Assembly (NCBI GenBank): GCA_030524635.1
Contig: JAUNGG010000008.1
Span: 1 to 64,000 of the forward strand
Origin: Lachnospiraceae bacterium
GTDB lineage: Bacteria > Bacillota > Clostridia > Lachnospirales > Lachnospiraceae
Direction of reading: 5' to 3'
Length of the DNA stretch: 64,000 nucleotides
Shown here: positions 34,041 to 42,632 of the stretch, in pieces
How positions within the stretch are numbered: the first letter of the stretch is position 1
Layout: every line of letters starts with the position of its first letter
The notes under the pieces: generated by a model
Database searches by the model: none
What the model saw: only the letters and a program-made list of their open reading frames with translations
Told to the model about the DNA's origin: nothing
Made by a program: the position numbers and the translations under genes

Positions 34041-35489
34041 TTACTCCATTTTCAAGTCTCTGGCTTCCAGCCGCTTAAACAGCCGCAGCAGCACCACAAA
34101 CGCCGCCGCTGCCAGCACCACCTCCGCTGTAAACTGGGCGTAAGCCAGACCGTACAGAGGGAACAGATAATTCAACAGATACAGCGCCGGGATCTCCAGT
34201 ATGATCTTTCTCATGATCGCAAAGCACAGCGCTTCCCGTCCCATTCCCACAGCCTGGAATACGCCCACCGCCAGGAAATCGGCGCACAGAAAGGGCAGTC
34301 CCAGACAGAAGCCCCGCAGGAACCGGGTTCCATAGGCTATAATCGTTTCATTGTTCATAAACATCTGGATCAAACGCCCTGCGCCGATGTAATATCCCGC
34401 TGCAATCAACACCAGGAAGCTGATGCTTGCCTTTGCCGCAAAGACGATGGTTTCCTTCATCCGCTTCACATTTCCGCTGGAATAATTATAGCTGATCAGC
34501 GGCATGATTCCCTGGGACAGTCCCATTGCCACATACATGGGCACCATATTGATCTTCTGGGAAATTCCCATGGCAGCCACCGCATCTGCCCCGAAGGAGG
34601 AGGTGAAATTATTTAGGATCGTCATGCCGGTTACATTTAACAGATTCTGGATGGATGCCGGGATGCCAACGCCGCAGATTCCCAGCACGATGGCCTTCCG
34701 GAAGCCGAACCGGTTCGGATTAATACAGACATAGGTGGTTTTTCGCCGTACAAACAGCAGGATAAAAAAGTAGATGCATGCCACACAGTTTGACAGGAAG
34801 GTTGCCAGCCCCGCTCCTGCCGCACCCATATGCAGCCCCTGGGGCAGAATGAAGATCGGGTCCAAAATAATGTTCAGCAGGCACCCGCTCATGGATCCGA
34901 TGCTTGCATGAAGAGATGCGCCCTCTGACCGGACCATATAGGCCAGCACTACATTTAAAATTGCCGGAACTGCGCCGCAGGTAACCGTCCATTTCATGTA
35001 AGCCGCAGTGGCGGCAGAGGTCTGGGCATCTGCTCCCAGAAGATTTAACAAGGGCTGCTTCCATACGGTGCAGAGCAGGGAAAAGATAATGCCGCAGAAC
35101 AATGCACAGTAGAACCCGAAGGCAGAGCTTCTGGATACGGTATCATATTCCTTCCGCCCCAATGCCCGGCTCATCATACTGGAGCTGCCTACACCGAACA
35201 GATTATTCACTGCATTAAAGGCAAGGAGAACCGGCGCTGCCAGGGTCACCGCCGCGTTTTGGATGGGATCGTTGATCATTCCCACAAAATAGGTGTCCGC
35301 CAGATTGTAAATCACCATGACCAGCGAGCTGATGATGGTGGGAATGGCAAGCTGGGCTACTGCCCTGGGCACAGGAGTATGCTCGAAAACTTCAATCTTT
35401 TTATCCTTTCCAGCTCTGCTTCTTTCTACCTGGTTGTCTTTTGTCTGATTCGCCTTTGCCTGATTGTCTTTTCTCTTATTATCCTGCAT
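34041..35489 (-). CDS. MATE-family multidrug/cation antiporter
   Basis: 482 residues with 12 membrane helices. A charged hydrophilic N-terminal tail of about 45 residues (Lys/Asn/Gln-rich) is followed by the MATE repeat: PRAVAQLAIPTIISSLVMVIYNLADTYFVG and GVGSSSMMSRALGRKE in the first half, GVGIPASIQNLLNVTGM in the second. The long polar tail is unusual for the family. AGAGGAG precedes the start. No regulator gene is attached, but a short candidate gene with a perfect ribosome site lies upstream (35567-35686). Confidence 0.9.
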   Translation of the reverse strand: MQDNKRKDNQAKANQTKDNQVERSRAGKDKKIEVFEHTPVPRAVAQLAIPTIISSLVMVIYNLADTYFVGMINDPIQNAAVTLAAPVLLAFNAVNNLFGVGSSSMMSRALGRKEYDTVSRSSAFGFYCALFCGIIFSLLCTVWKQPLLNLLGADAQTSAATAAYMKWTVTCGAVPAILNVVLAYMVRSEGASLHASIGSMSGCLLNIILDPIFILPQGLHMGAAGAGLATFLSNCVACIYFFILLFVRRKTTYVCINPNRFGFRKAIVLGICGVGIPASIQNLLNVTGMTILNNFTSSFGADAVAAMGISQKINMVPMYVAMGLSQGIMPLISYNYSSGNVKRMKETIVFAAKASISFLVLIAAGYYIGAGRLIQMFMNNETIIAYGTRFLRGFCLGLPFLCADFLAVGVFQAVGMGREALCFAIMRKIILEIPALYLLNYLFPLYGLAYAQFTAEVVLAAAAFVVLLRLFKRLEARDLKME

Positions 35490-35566
35490 GCTTTCCTTCT
35501 CCTCTTTCTGTAACTGCGGAATCTTTTCAGCCGCAAAGCTGTAATTGCTGTAAATTAGCTGAATTA

Positions 35567-35686
35567 TTACAAGACCGCAGCAAACAATGCAGTTTTATTA
35601 TACCGCTGTTTAATAGCAGACACCAGTGAAATAATTCTAAAATACAAAGCTTCCCGCCTGAACCGAATATTCAGTTTCTCCATCAT
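35567..35686 (-). CDS. Candidate small basic protein (39 aa)
   Basis: A short reading frame, MMEKLNIRFRREALYFRIIS.. to FAAVL, with AGGAGG (35692-35697) five bases before the first ATG and eight before the second. It would make a basic, partly amphipathic peptide of 38-39 residues. It lies in the otherwise empty 323-base gap between the MATE gene and the antitoxin terminator, 77 bases upstream of the MATE start on the same strand. It could be a leader peptide, an antimicrobial-type small protein or a chance frame; I recognise no family. Confidence 0.35.
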   Translation of the reverse strand: MMEKLNIRFRREALYFRIISLVSAIKQRYNKTALFAAVL

Positions 35687-35766
35687 GCCATCCTCCTTAT
35701 TCTATTTATCCTTCCTCGTAGATCGATCTCTTTATTTTTAATAACTATATCATTTTATGAAAAATA

Positions 35767-35795
35767 GCGGCTTCCGATTCACCACCAGAAGCCGC
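35767..35795 (-). terminator. Terminator of the toxin-antitoxin operon
   Basis: A perfect 8-bp GC-rich stem (GCGGCTTC / GAAGCCGC), 13-base loop, followed on the minus strand by TATTTTTC. It lies 18 bases after the antitoxin stop. Confidence 0.8.
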
Positions 35796-35812
35796 AAGAT
35801 ACTTTGTTTTTG

Positions 35813-36826
35813 CTAATTCAATTGAATATCTTTTGCATAGGCATAAGAAATAATCTCGCCCTTCTTTGTAGAACTGTAGCCCTTTTCTTTATGGGAATAA
35901 TTAGAAATATCAACAGATCCGAAATCCGCAAACTTCGCATATATTCGTTCCAGAACATCTAATTCTTCAGCAGTGAGAATCCCTTCAGGAATATCGCATT
36001 CTGGAATAACCTGATGTTTCTCATATCCATTATCATAAAATACTTCAATATGAGCTATATGATCTGCAGCCATTGTTCCAAAAAGAATATCAAAGTTTTC
36101 TGGAACCGGACCATACGGCAAATGTACATATCTTGCACCCGAAATAGAAATTCCATTTTCTTTATAGAAAATCATATCTGAATAATTCAGAAGCTTCATA
36201 AGCTTTGTTTTAAGCAATTCACTGCTTTTATGCGCAAAAAATAGAACCATGGCACAGAATTTATCATAATCGAATGCTTTAAATCCATTTTCTTCACATG
36301 GAACATTCGTGAAAAACAGATGAAAGAATCTGCGTCCGATGCGGTATTCTCTGTCCTGTTCAAGCTGATCTACCGTATCAAGAAGCTTTGCCATCTGCCG
36401 TTCATCCAGTGCAGCTTCATTTTCTGTCAGATATGTCCTCATATTCTTCGGTTCTCGCAAGAAAAGCAGCAAACTGTTATGTGCTTTATCCTGAATAGAA
36501 CCATTCTCATATCTGAAAATCGTCTTATCTCCCCAGTTAAGGAGTTTTGCAAAGCTTCTCTGACTCAGGCCATACTGTACTCGGATCTTTCTAATTTCTT
36601 CTGGCAGTAAAAGCTTATGTTTTCTGCGGTATTTATTATATGCGTTGATCAATGTTGCATTATCTAATTCTTCGCAATAAAATTCCTCGCCACACTCTGC
36701 ACATACAAGAATCTGTGCTTCTACTTCAATTGCCTCACCACAAACATCATAAGACTCTCTTTTTATAATTATTTTTGTTTCAACTTCTCTTCCACATTCT
36801 TCACAATATTTCTTCATTGACGCCAC
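35813..36826 (-). CDS. Antitoxin with Zn-ribbon, HTH and Panacea (DUF4065/SocA) domains
   Basis: 337 residues in three parts. Residues 1-55 hold an MqsA/YgiT-type zinc ribbon with two CxxC pairs (CEECGR and CAECGE) plus a lone Cys. Residues 70-135 are a Xre-type helix-turn-helix (RKIRVQYGLSQRSFAKLLNWGDKTIFRYENG). Residues 165-320 form a DUF4065 Panacea domain (KLMKLLNYSDMIFYKENGISISGARYVHLPYGPVPENFD). Panacea proteins are known as versatile toxin-neutralising antitoxins, and the HTH suggests autoregulation. It follows the toxin gene after 10 bases. The region is visibly more AT-rich than its neighbours, pointing to transfer. Confidence 0.85.
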   Translation of the reverse strand: MASMKKYCEECGREVETKIIIKRESYDVCGEAIEVEAQILVCAECGEEFYCEELDNATLINAYNKYRRKHKLLLPEEIRKIRVQYGLSQRSFAKLLNWGDKTIFRYENGSIQDKAHNSLLLFLREPKNMRTYLTENEAALDERQMAKLLDTVDQLEQDREYRIGRRFFHLFFTNVPCEENGFKAFDYDKFCAMVLFFAHKSSELLKTKLMKLLNYSDMIFYKENGISISGARYVHLPYGPVPENFDILFGTMAADHIAHIEVFYDNGYEKHQVIPECDIPEGILTAEELDVLERIYAKFADFGSVDISNYSHKEKGYSSTKKGEIISYAYAKDIQLN

Positions 36827-36836
36827 CTCCTATAGC

Positions 36837-37181
36837 CTAAGCAAAATCATCTTCATGGAATCCAAGACACTTAAGGATATCTTCTCCATTCTCTTGTACG
36901 ATCTTAACTTTTACATAGAACTGAGATCCATCTACTTCCTTCTTAAATTCCCAAACATATCCAGCTCTATTAGGATCCAAATCCTGCTTAGGTCCTTTAT
37001 AGTAATCGCCAACAACAAGCCCCAATATCTCAGCCTTCGCATCTGCAATTGTAAGACCATGATGAGCTAATGCCTGCATATTTTTCCTTCTCGGAACAAA
37101 ATCATATTTTCCTGCAGATATCAATTTTTTCATTTTTTCAAGAAATGAAGTGATATCTGTTGTGCTAGCTTGATTACTCAC
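36837..37181 (-). CDS. MqsR-like mRNA interferase toxin
   Basis: 114 residues. The layout matches MqsR of the RelE-like RNase fold: a helical start (ITSFLEKMKKLISAGKYDFV), a central AEILGLVVGDYYKGPKQD corresponding to MqsR's IIGLSESDFYKS, then beta strands YVWEFKKEV, FYVKVKI and ILKCLGFHED. The expected role is translation-linked or free mRNA cleavage, held in check by the adjacent antitoxin. Toxin first, antitoxin second is also the mqsRA order. Assignment rests on pattern similarity only; another RelE-superfamily toxin is the main alternative. Confidence 0.65.
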   Translation of the reverse strand: MSNQASTTDITSFLEKMKKLISAGKYDFVPRRKNMQALAHHGLTIADAKAEILGLVVGDYYKGPKQDLDPNRAGYVWEFKKEVDGSQFYVKVKIVQENGEDILKCLGFHEDDFA

Positions 37182-37204
37182 TAAGTCACCTCCGTGTACT
37201 TTAT

Positions 37205-37232
37205 ATTATATTCAATTTTTATCGATTGTCAA
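37205..37232 (-). promoter_or_regulatory. Consensus promoter of the toxin-antitoxin operon
   Basis: Minus strand: perfect -35 TTGACA (37227-37232) and perfect -10 TATAAT (37205-37210), 16-base spacer, 23 bases from the toxin start codon. Such a strong promoter implies tight repression. Confidence 0.85.
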
Positions 37233-37233
37233 G

Positions 37234-37261
37234 AAAAATGCGGTCACATGACCGCATTTTT
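37234..37261. promoter_or_regulatory. Palindrome next to the TA promoter (operator or insulating terminator)
   Basis: A perfect inverted repeat with 13-base arms (AAAAATGCGGTCA and its complement) around CA, ending two bases before the -35. The core ATGCGGTCA/TGACCGCAT suits a dimeric HTH antitoxin. The A5 and T5 flanks also make it a good bidirectional terminator that would isolate the operon. Confidence 0.7.
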
Positions 37262-37458
37262 CTGCCTGGCATTATTCATTATACTAATAAGTCACTTATA
37301 TCGATTAACAAATATCATAATTATTATCGGACACAAGGAGAACCCTTTTTCTGCACAATCGATTCCAACGCATCATATCCTAAGATATCGGTTTGATAAC
37401 AGGTACCCTGCTTTTCCACATCATAGCAGCCTGCCTGTGCAGAAAGGAGTCTTCTTCC

Positions 37459-39312
37459 ATGTGCGGAATTTCCGGTTTTTATTGTCCAAAGCAAGATCTC
37501 ACCTTAAAAACACCTTATTATACATCCATCTTAAATTCCATGAATCAGGTTCAGAAGCACCGCGGTCCTGATGACCAGGGCACTTATCTCTCACCTCATT
37601 TCGGGCTCTCCCATGTCCGTCTGTCCATTGTTGACCTGATAAACGGGCGCCAGCCTATGCTGAAAACAATGAATGGCCACACCTGGGGCATCGTTTATAA
37701 CGGTGAGCTTTACAATACCGAAGAGCTGCGCCAGGGCTTATCTTCCCTGGGACATTCCTTTGAAACCACCAGCGATACCGAGGTGATCCTCACCGCCTAC
37801 CTGGAATATGGACCGGATTTTGTAGAACTGCTGAATGGCATCTTTGCCTTTGCCATCATGGATCCGGTTCGTGACTGCCTGATGCTGTGCCGTGACCGTG
37901 CCGGTGTAAAACCCTTATTTTTCTTCCCTCAGGAGGATACCGTCGTCTTTTCCTCTGAGATCAAGGGCCTGCTCTGCTGGCCAAAGCTTCAGCCAGTCTT
38001 GGACCGCGCCGGACTTAATGAAATATTCAGCATTGGCCCCGCCAGAACAAATGGCTGCGGCGTATTCCAGGGCATTCATGAGGTACTGCCCGGCCACTAT
38101 CTTCTCTGCTCTGGTAACGGCATCCGCCAGGAATGCTACTGGAAGCTGGAAAGTCATCCTCACGAGGACAGCTACCTGGATACCATTGAAAAAACAGCTT
38201 TTCTGGTAGAGGATTCCATCCGGCGGCAGATGGTATCCGATGTTCCCATCTGCACCTTCCTGTCCGGCGGAGTGGATTCCAGCCTGGTATCCTCCATCTG
38301 CGCCAAAGAATTGAAAAAGAAAAACAAGCAGCTTCAAACCTTCTCCTTTGATTTCGTGGGAAATCGGGAGAATTTCCAGGCCAACTCCTTCCAGCCCTCT
38401 CAGGACCGTCCCTATGTGGAGCAAATGGTGGAATTTCTTCATTCTGACCATCATTACCTGGAATGCAGCACCCAGTCCCAGGCAGACCTTCTGGAGGCTT
38501 CCGTTCTGGCCCACGACCTGCCTGCCATGGCAGATGTGGACTCCTCCATGCTGTACTTCTGTTCCCTGGTCCAGCCCCACTGCAAGGTGACGCTGACCGG
38601 AGAATGCGCCGACGAAATCTTCGGCGGCTATCCCTGGTTCCACCGGGAAGAATGCTTTCATGCCCATACCTTCCCCTGGACCATGGATTTAAAGGCACGC
38701 CAGGTCCTCCTGTCGGATGAGTTTCTGGCAGAGCTTCACATGGAGGATTACGTGCAGGATACCTATGAAGCTTCCCTGTCCCAGGTTCCCACCCTGCCCG
38801 GCGAATCTCCCACGGAGGTCCGGAGAAGGGAGATCTCCTACTTAAACCTTCGCTGGTTCATGCAGACCTTATTAAACCGGATGGACCGTGCCAGCATGTA
38901 CAGCGGGCTGGAGGCCAGAGTTCCCTTTGCCGACCACCGGATTATCGAATACCTCTGGAATATTCCCTGGGAAATGAAAGCAAAGGACGGCGTGATAAAA
39001 AATCTGCTCCGGCAGGCCGGCCGCGGCATGCTGCCCGATGAAATCTTATTCCGCAGGAAATCCCCTTATCCGAAAACCTATGATAAAGGCTACGAAGCAT
39101 TGTTAGCCGGGAAGGTGCGGCAGATCATGGAAGATTCCTCGTCTCCGGTGCTGCAGTTTCTGGATGCCCGAAAGGTGGAAAAATTTTTGTCCAGCCCCTC
39201 CGACTATGGCAAGCCCTGGTATGGGCAGCTGATGGCAGCGCCCCAGATGATGGCTTATGTGATACAGATTGATTTCTGGCTGCAAAGGTATCGGCCGGAG
39301 ATTCGGATGTGA
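37459..39312 (+). CDS. asnB: Asparagine synthetase, glutamine-hydrolysing
   Basis: 617 residues from the ATG at 37459, chosen because processing of MCGISGFY exposes the nucleophile Cys as residue 1 and AAGGAG lies upstream. The class II glutaminase domain has HRGPDDQG and YNGELYN. The synthetase domain has the pyrophosphate loop FLSGGVDSSLVSSI (about 260), the later GECADEIFGGYPWF and the RASMYSGLEARVPFADHRI block. It converts aspartate, glutamine and ATP to asparagine in the cytoplasm. Monocistronic, divergent from the TA operon. Confidence 0.95.
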   Translation: MCGISGFYCPKQDLTLKTPYYTSILNSMNQVQKHRGPDDQGTYLSPHFGLSHVRLSIVDLINGRQPMLKTMNGHTWGIVYNGELYNTEELRQGLSSLGHSFETTSDTEVILTAYLEYGPDFVELLNGIFAFAIMDPVRDCLMLCRDRAGVKPLFFFPQEDTVVFSSEIKGLLCWPKLQPVLDRAGLNEIFSIGPARTNGCGVFQGIHEVLPGHYLLCSGNGIRQECYWKLESHPHEDSYLDTIEKTAFLVEDSIRRQMVSDVPICTFLSGGVDSSLVSSICAKELKKKNKQLQTFSFDFVGNRENFQANSFQPSQDRPYVEQMVEFLHSDHHYLECSTQSQADLLEASVLAHDLPAMADVDSSMLYFCSLVQPHCKVTLTGECADEIFGGYPWFHREECFHAHTFPWTMDLKARQVLLSDEFLAELHMEDYVQDTYEASLSQVPTLPGESPTEVRRREISYLNLRWFMQTLLNRMDRASMYSGLEARVPFADHRIIEYLWNIPWEMKAKDGVIKNLLRQAGRGMLPDEILFRRKSPYPKTYDKGYEALLAGKVRQIMEDSSSPVLQFLDARKVEKFLSSPSDYGKPWYGQLMAAPQMMAYVIQIDFWLQRYRPEIRM

Positions 39313-39340
39313 TTGGAGGACGTATTTTAGAATAATTATT

Positions 39341-39805
39341 TTAATTTCCTCTCCGTTTCTTTTTTGCACCGCTCCCGCTCATCAGCACCGAAACTACAAT
39401 GATACCAGCCGCAATTCCCAGCGCCGCTTCACAGGCGCTGCTTAAATAGGAAAATGCCAGCCGGTTATTCTTCATCACCACATTACTCATGGCATAATAC
39501 AGTCCGCCTCCAGGCACCAGAGGTATCAGGCAGGGCAAAAGCAGAACTACCACCGGAGCCTTCAGTTTTCTTGCCATCAGCTCCGAATAAGCGGTGGCAA
39601 ACAGAGAGGCCGCAATATTGCTCAGAAAAATATTGCCCGTTGCCATATGCATAATGCTGTACAAAAACCATCCGGCACCACCCCCTGCTGCCACAAACGG
39701 CAGCCGCCTGGCCTTTACCTTGTACACAATTCCAAAGGCCAATGATCCTAGCCCGGTGATCACCGTTTCAAATAAAAGCTTCATCCAGATCTCCATCATT
39801 TCCAT
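39341..39805 (-). CDS. ThrE-type exporter, small subunit (threonine/serine exporter, ThrE_2)
   Basis: 154 residues from the ATG at 39805, which has GGGGGAG upstream and lies one base after the stop of the preceding gene. Four to five membrane helices; GTGNI-type loop MATGNIFLSN and LLLPCLIPLVPGGGLYY are typical of the ThrE C-terminal half. It works with the larger partner as a split threonine/serine exporter; in actinobacteria both halves are fused. Confidence 0.85.
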   Translation of the reverse strand: MEMMEIWMKLLFETVITGLGSLAFGIVYKVKARRLPFVAAGGGAGWFLYSIMHMATGNIFLSNIAASLFATAYSELMARKLKAPVVVLLLPCLIPLVPGGGLYYAMSNVVMKNNRLAFSYLSSACEAALGIAAGIIVVSVLMSGSGAKKKRRGN

Positions 39806-39806
39806 C

Positions 39807-40649
39807 TCACATCTCCCCCAAAAGCAGCAGCGGCACTGCAAATCCTACTGCAATCGCCCCAGCCGTCAAAATCACATCCAGACAGCTGAACAGACCATTG
39901 ATCTCATTGTTGCTGAGCATATCCCGCATGGAATTCATAAAGGCCATTCCCGGAATCAAAAGCATGATCGTCCCAATCATGATCTTATCCGGCCGAAAGC
40001 CAAGTCCCAGACATCCCCAGAATTCTCCGCAAAATCCCAGCACAGCGGAGACCAGCACAATATAGACCAGACGCTGAGGGCACCGCTTCGCCAGCTTCTG
40101 ATCCATGATAAACAAAAGCAGGCCCAGCACGGCCCCTGCCGCTCCGTCCCGCAGCCGCCCGCCGAAAAAACAGGCAAAGGAAAAGGCGGCCAGCATATAC
40201 CCCAGAAGCGTTTCCTTTCTGGTCACGCTTCTGGCCTTGCGGCACTTTTCCAGAAGATCCGCGATCTCCTCCAGATCCGGCAATTCGGCACAGATCAAAC
40301 GAGATGCCTGATTGAACTCCTCCAGCTTTCCCATATGGATCCCAACCTCATAGATCCGCTTGGAATTATTGTAAAGTTTTCCCTCCCCATCCTTGACGCT
40401 CAGTATGATCAGAGAACGGATCGCGAAAATTTCGATCTCCTTCATGCCATATGCGGTGCACAGCCGGAAAATGGTGTCTTCCACCCGATAAACCTCCGCC
40501 CCTGCTTCCAGCATCGATTTTCCCATCTCAAGAAACAGATCCAGATAACGGCTCATGTCCTTTATTGCCTCAGCTGCATTTTGCTCCTCATCTCTGTTCT
40601 GATTCTTATCTGTCCTTTTATTTGTATTTCTCTTTGCATCCATAGCCAT
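39807..40649 (-). CDS. ThrE-type exporter, large subunit (threonine/serine exporter)
   Basis: 280 residues. A cytoplasmic N-terminal domain (MSRYLDLFLEMGKSMLEAGAEVYRVEDTI, the ThrE/DUF1212 signature) covers about 30-140, followed by five membrane helices with LLIPGMAFMNSMRDML. It is translationally coupled to the small subunit. The first 28 residues are a Lys/Asn/Glu-rich tail. AGAGGT lies nine bases before the ATG. Confidence 0.9.
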   Translation of the reverse strand: MAMDAKRNTNKRTDKNQNRDEEQNAAEAIKDMSRYLDLFLEMGKSMLEAGAEVYRVEDTIFRLCTAYGMKEIEIFAIRSLIILSVKDGEGKLYNNSKRIYEVGIHMGKLEEFNQASRLICAELPDLEEIADLLEKCRKARSVTRKETLLGYMLAAFSFACFFGGRLRDGAAGAVLGLLLFIMDQKLAKRCPQRLVYIVLVSAVLGFCGEFWGCLGLGFRPDKIMIGTIMLLIPGMAFMNSMRDMLSNNEINGLFSCLDVILTAGAIAVGFAVPLLLLGEM

Positions 40650-40716
40650 ATCTGAAATACCTCTTCTCCTGTTGACTCCTGTGGAATAAACCTTCTGACT
40701 TTTTTCGGCGCACAGA

Positions 40717-40746
40717 AAAGAGGAATATCCTCTGATACCCCTCTTT
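40717..40746 (-). terminator. Probable terminator of the carbohydrate operon
   Basis: A 7-bp stem AAAGAGG / CCTCTTT with a 16-base loop followed on the minus strand by TTTTCTG. It lies about 115 bases after the stop of the first binding-protein gene listed below. Confidence 0.5.
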
Positions 40747-40862
40747 CCTTATTGCAGTGAACAAGCCGCCTTCGGTCTATTCCATGATGTCTGAATGATT
40801 TTCTGTCTATTATCTGTTAATTATCTGCTTGCTGCTGATCCGCTGTTTTTCTGCCTTTTGGC

Positions 40863-42581
40863 CTACTTTACACTCTCAAGTCTCTTCTGCAGCCGGTCAT
40901 AAGCTGCCTGCTTAATCTCGATTGCACGGCTGATATTCATCTTCTGGATCGTTTCTGCAAACTTATCATAGTTGTCAATGGATTCCGATCCTAAAATAAA
41001 GCGGATCACATTCTCATCTCGATAGGTAGTGATATCGCTCATGATTCCTGCCAGCTCAGAGCTTTCTTCCGGAGTCAGGCTGACGGTCGGCGGATAGCGG
41101 TAGGTGAAGTCGGTTTCATTCCAAATACGGGAAGCCTCCTCCTGTGCCGGATAGACCCACATACGGATCGCTTCTGCCCGGTGATCCTTGGCAAATGCCT
41201 CCAGCTGAGATACCATCGCATATTTTCCTAATGCTACGTCTGCAGACAGGCCGTCTGGATTATGCAGGATCTCATCTGTAAACTGGGGCAGACCATTCTC
41301 ATCCAGTTCATAGCTGACGCCTTCAATTCCCCAGTTTAACAGACGATTTCCTTCCTCGCTGTAGTGATAATCCAGCCACTTGCAGGCTGCCTCCACATCC
41401 TGGCACTTGGTGCTGATGGCAGTTCCAAAGCCTACGAACGGATAATTATCCAGGGAAGTATACTTTGGCGTATCACCTTCTGCTGCTACTGGGAATTTCA
41501 CGCCGGAAATCTTGCTGTCATCGCCGCCCAGAGCAGTAATGTAAACACCCATACCGGCTCCCAGTCCAAAGAACCAGGCTCCCGCCTGATTGGTGGTGAT
41601 CATAGCGTCTACTTCCTTACCAGTAATGGTAGAGAACTCAGAAGCAATCAGCCCCTCCTCATACCACTGGTTCATAGTTGCCAGATAATCCTTAAATGCA
41701 GGCTCGATCGGTCCGAATTTTACCACGCCGTTATCTACATAGAAATCATAGTCCAGGCCTCCCCATGCATTTGCAAAGGTACGGACCATACTGGTCTTCT
41801 CAGACAGTTTTCTGGATACCATAGGTACGATGGGATTTCCATCCTCATTGGTTCCTTTATTCTTAAATGCAGTTAAAACCGTATGCCACTCGTCAATCGT
41901 CTCCGGTGCTTCCAGTCCCAGCTCATCCAGCCAATCCTGTCGGATCTGATATCCGCGGTTGCAGACCACCAGGGTATCATCCTCAAAATAAGGGTATACG
42001 TTGGGGAAGCAGTAAATATTTCCTTTATCCGTGGTCATAGTCGCCTTGATCTCCGGATACTTCTCCAGGAATGCCTTCAGATTCGGGCAATTCTGTTCGA
42101 TCAGGTCACTCAGTTCCAGAATCACACCTTCTTCAATCGCCTTGTCCGGTCCTCCGGCCACTGCATTGCCCCAGTCATAATGAATCATATCCGGATACTC
42201 ACCGCCGGCGATCAGCAGACTGAAGGAATCACTCTCCTGACCTGTGGGCGGATGGATGAACTGTACATCTACACCGGTATTTTTTGCGATCTCCTGGTAA
42301 CACTGGATGGTTCCGAAATTATCAGTGGTCGGGCCGATCTTGGTGGCATCCATCTTTACCCAGCAGGTCAGTTTGGAACCGCTTCCGGCTCCGCTGCTGC
42401 CGTCAGAGTCACTGCTGTCCCCTGCCTGGCCAGAAGTGCTGCTGTTATCAGCAGGCTGACTGGCAGTACTGCTGCCATTATCCGATGTGCCGGATCCGCC
42501 GCATCCTGCCAGGCTTCCCATTGCCAGTCCAACTGCCAGAGAAAGGCTTACTGCTTTTCTTATGAAAGTCCGTTTTTTCAT
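40863..42581 (-). CDS. Lpl-type solute-binding lipoprotein, paralog 1
   Basis: 572-residue extracellular binding protein of the LplA-like CUT1 group. It has a lipoprotein signal with lipobox LAGC, then a Gly/Ser/Asp linker and a core sharing most residues with the second binding protein of this operon (47638-49311), for example FIHPPTGQESDSFSLLIAGG and DWGNAVAGGPDKAIEEG. It is the last gene of the operon, separated from its own permeases by six genes, so it must use the shared LplB/LplC pair. GGAAAGGA lies 10 bases upstream. The two copies may differ in ligand affinity or specificity. Confidence 0.9.
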   Translation of the reverse strand: MKKRTFIRKAVSLSLAVGLAMGSLAGCGGSGTSDNGSSTASQPADNSSTSGQAGDSSDSDGSSGAGSGSKLTCWVKMDATKIGPTTDNFGTIQCYQEIAKNTGVDVQFIHPPTGQESDSFSLLIAGGEYPDMIHYDWGNAVAGGPDKAIEEGVILELSDLIEQNCPNLKAFLEKYPEIKATMTTDKGNIYCFPNVYPYFEDDTLVVCNRGYQIRQDWLDELGLEAPETIDEWHTVLTAFKNKGTNEDGNPIVPMVSRKLSEKTSMVRTFANAWGGLDYDFYVDNGVVKFGPIEPAFKDYLATMNQWYEEGLIASEFSTITGKEVDAMITTNQAGAWFFGLGAGMGVYITALGGDDSKISGVKFPVAAEGDTPKYTSLDNYPFVGFGTAISTKCQDVEAACKWLDYHYSEEGNRLLNWGIEGVSYELDENGLPQFTDEILHNPDGLSADVALGKYAMVSQLEAFAKDHRAEAIRMWVYPAQEEASRIWNETDFTYRYPPTVSLTPEESSELAGIMSDITTYRDENVIRFILGSESIDNYDKFAETIQKMNISRAIEIKQAAYDRLQKRLESVK

Positions 42582-42632
42582 CTTATCTGATTCCTTTCCA
42601 TTCCATTTCCATCATATCCTGCCTGCTGTTTT

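Noticed and set aside
39594-40655. Long open frame of about 350 codons on the plus strand
   Set aside because: It lies opposite the two ThrE exporter genes, has no domain or ribosome site, and its composition (His, Gln, Pro rich) is typical of an antisense shadow.
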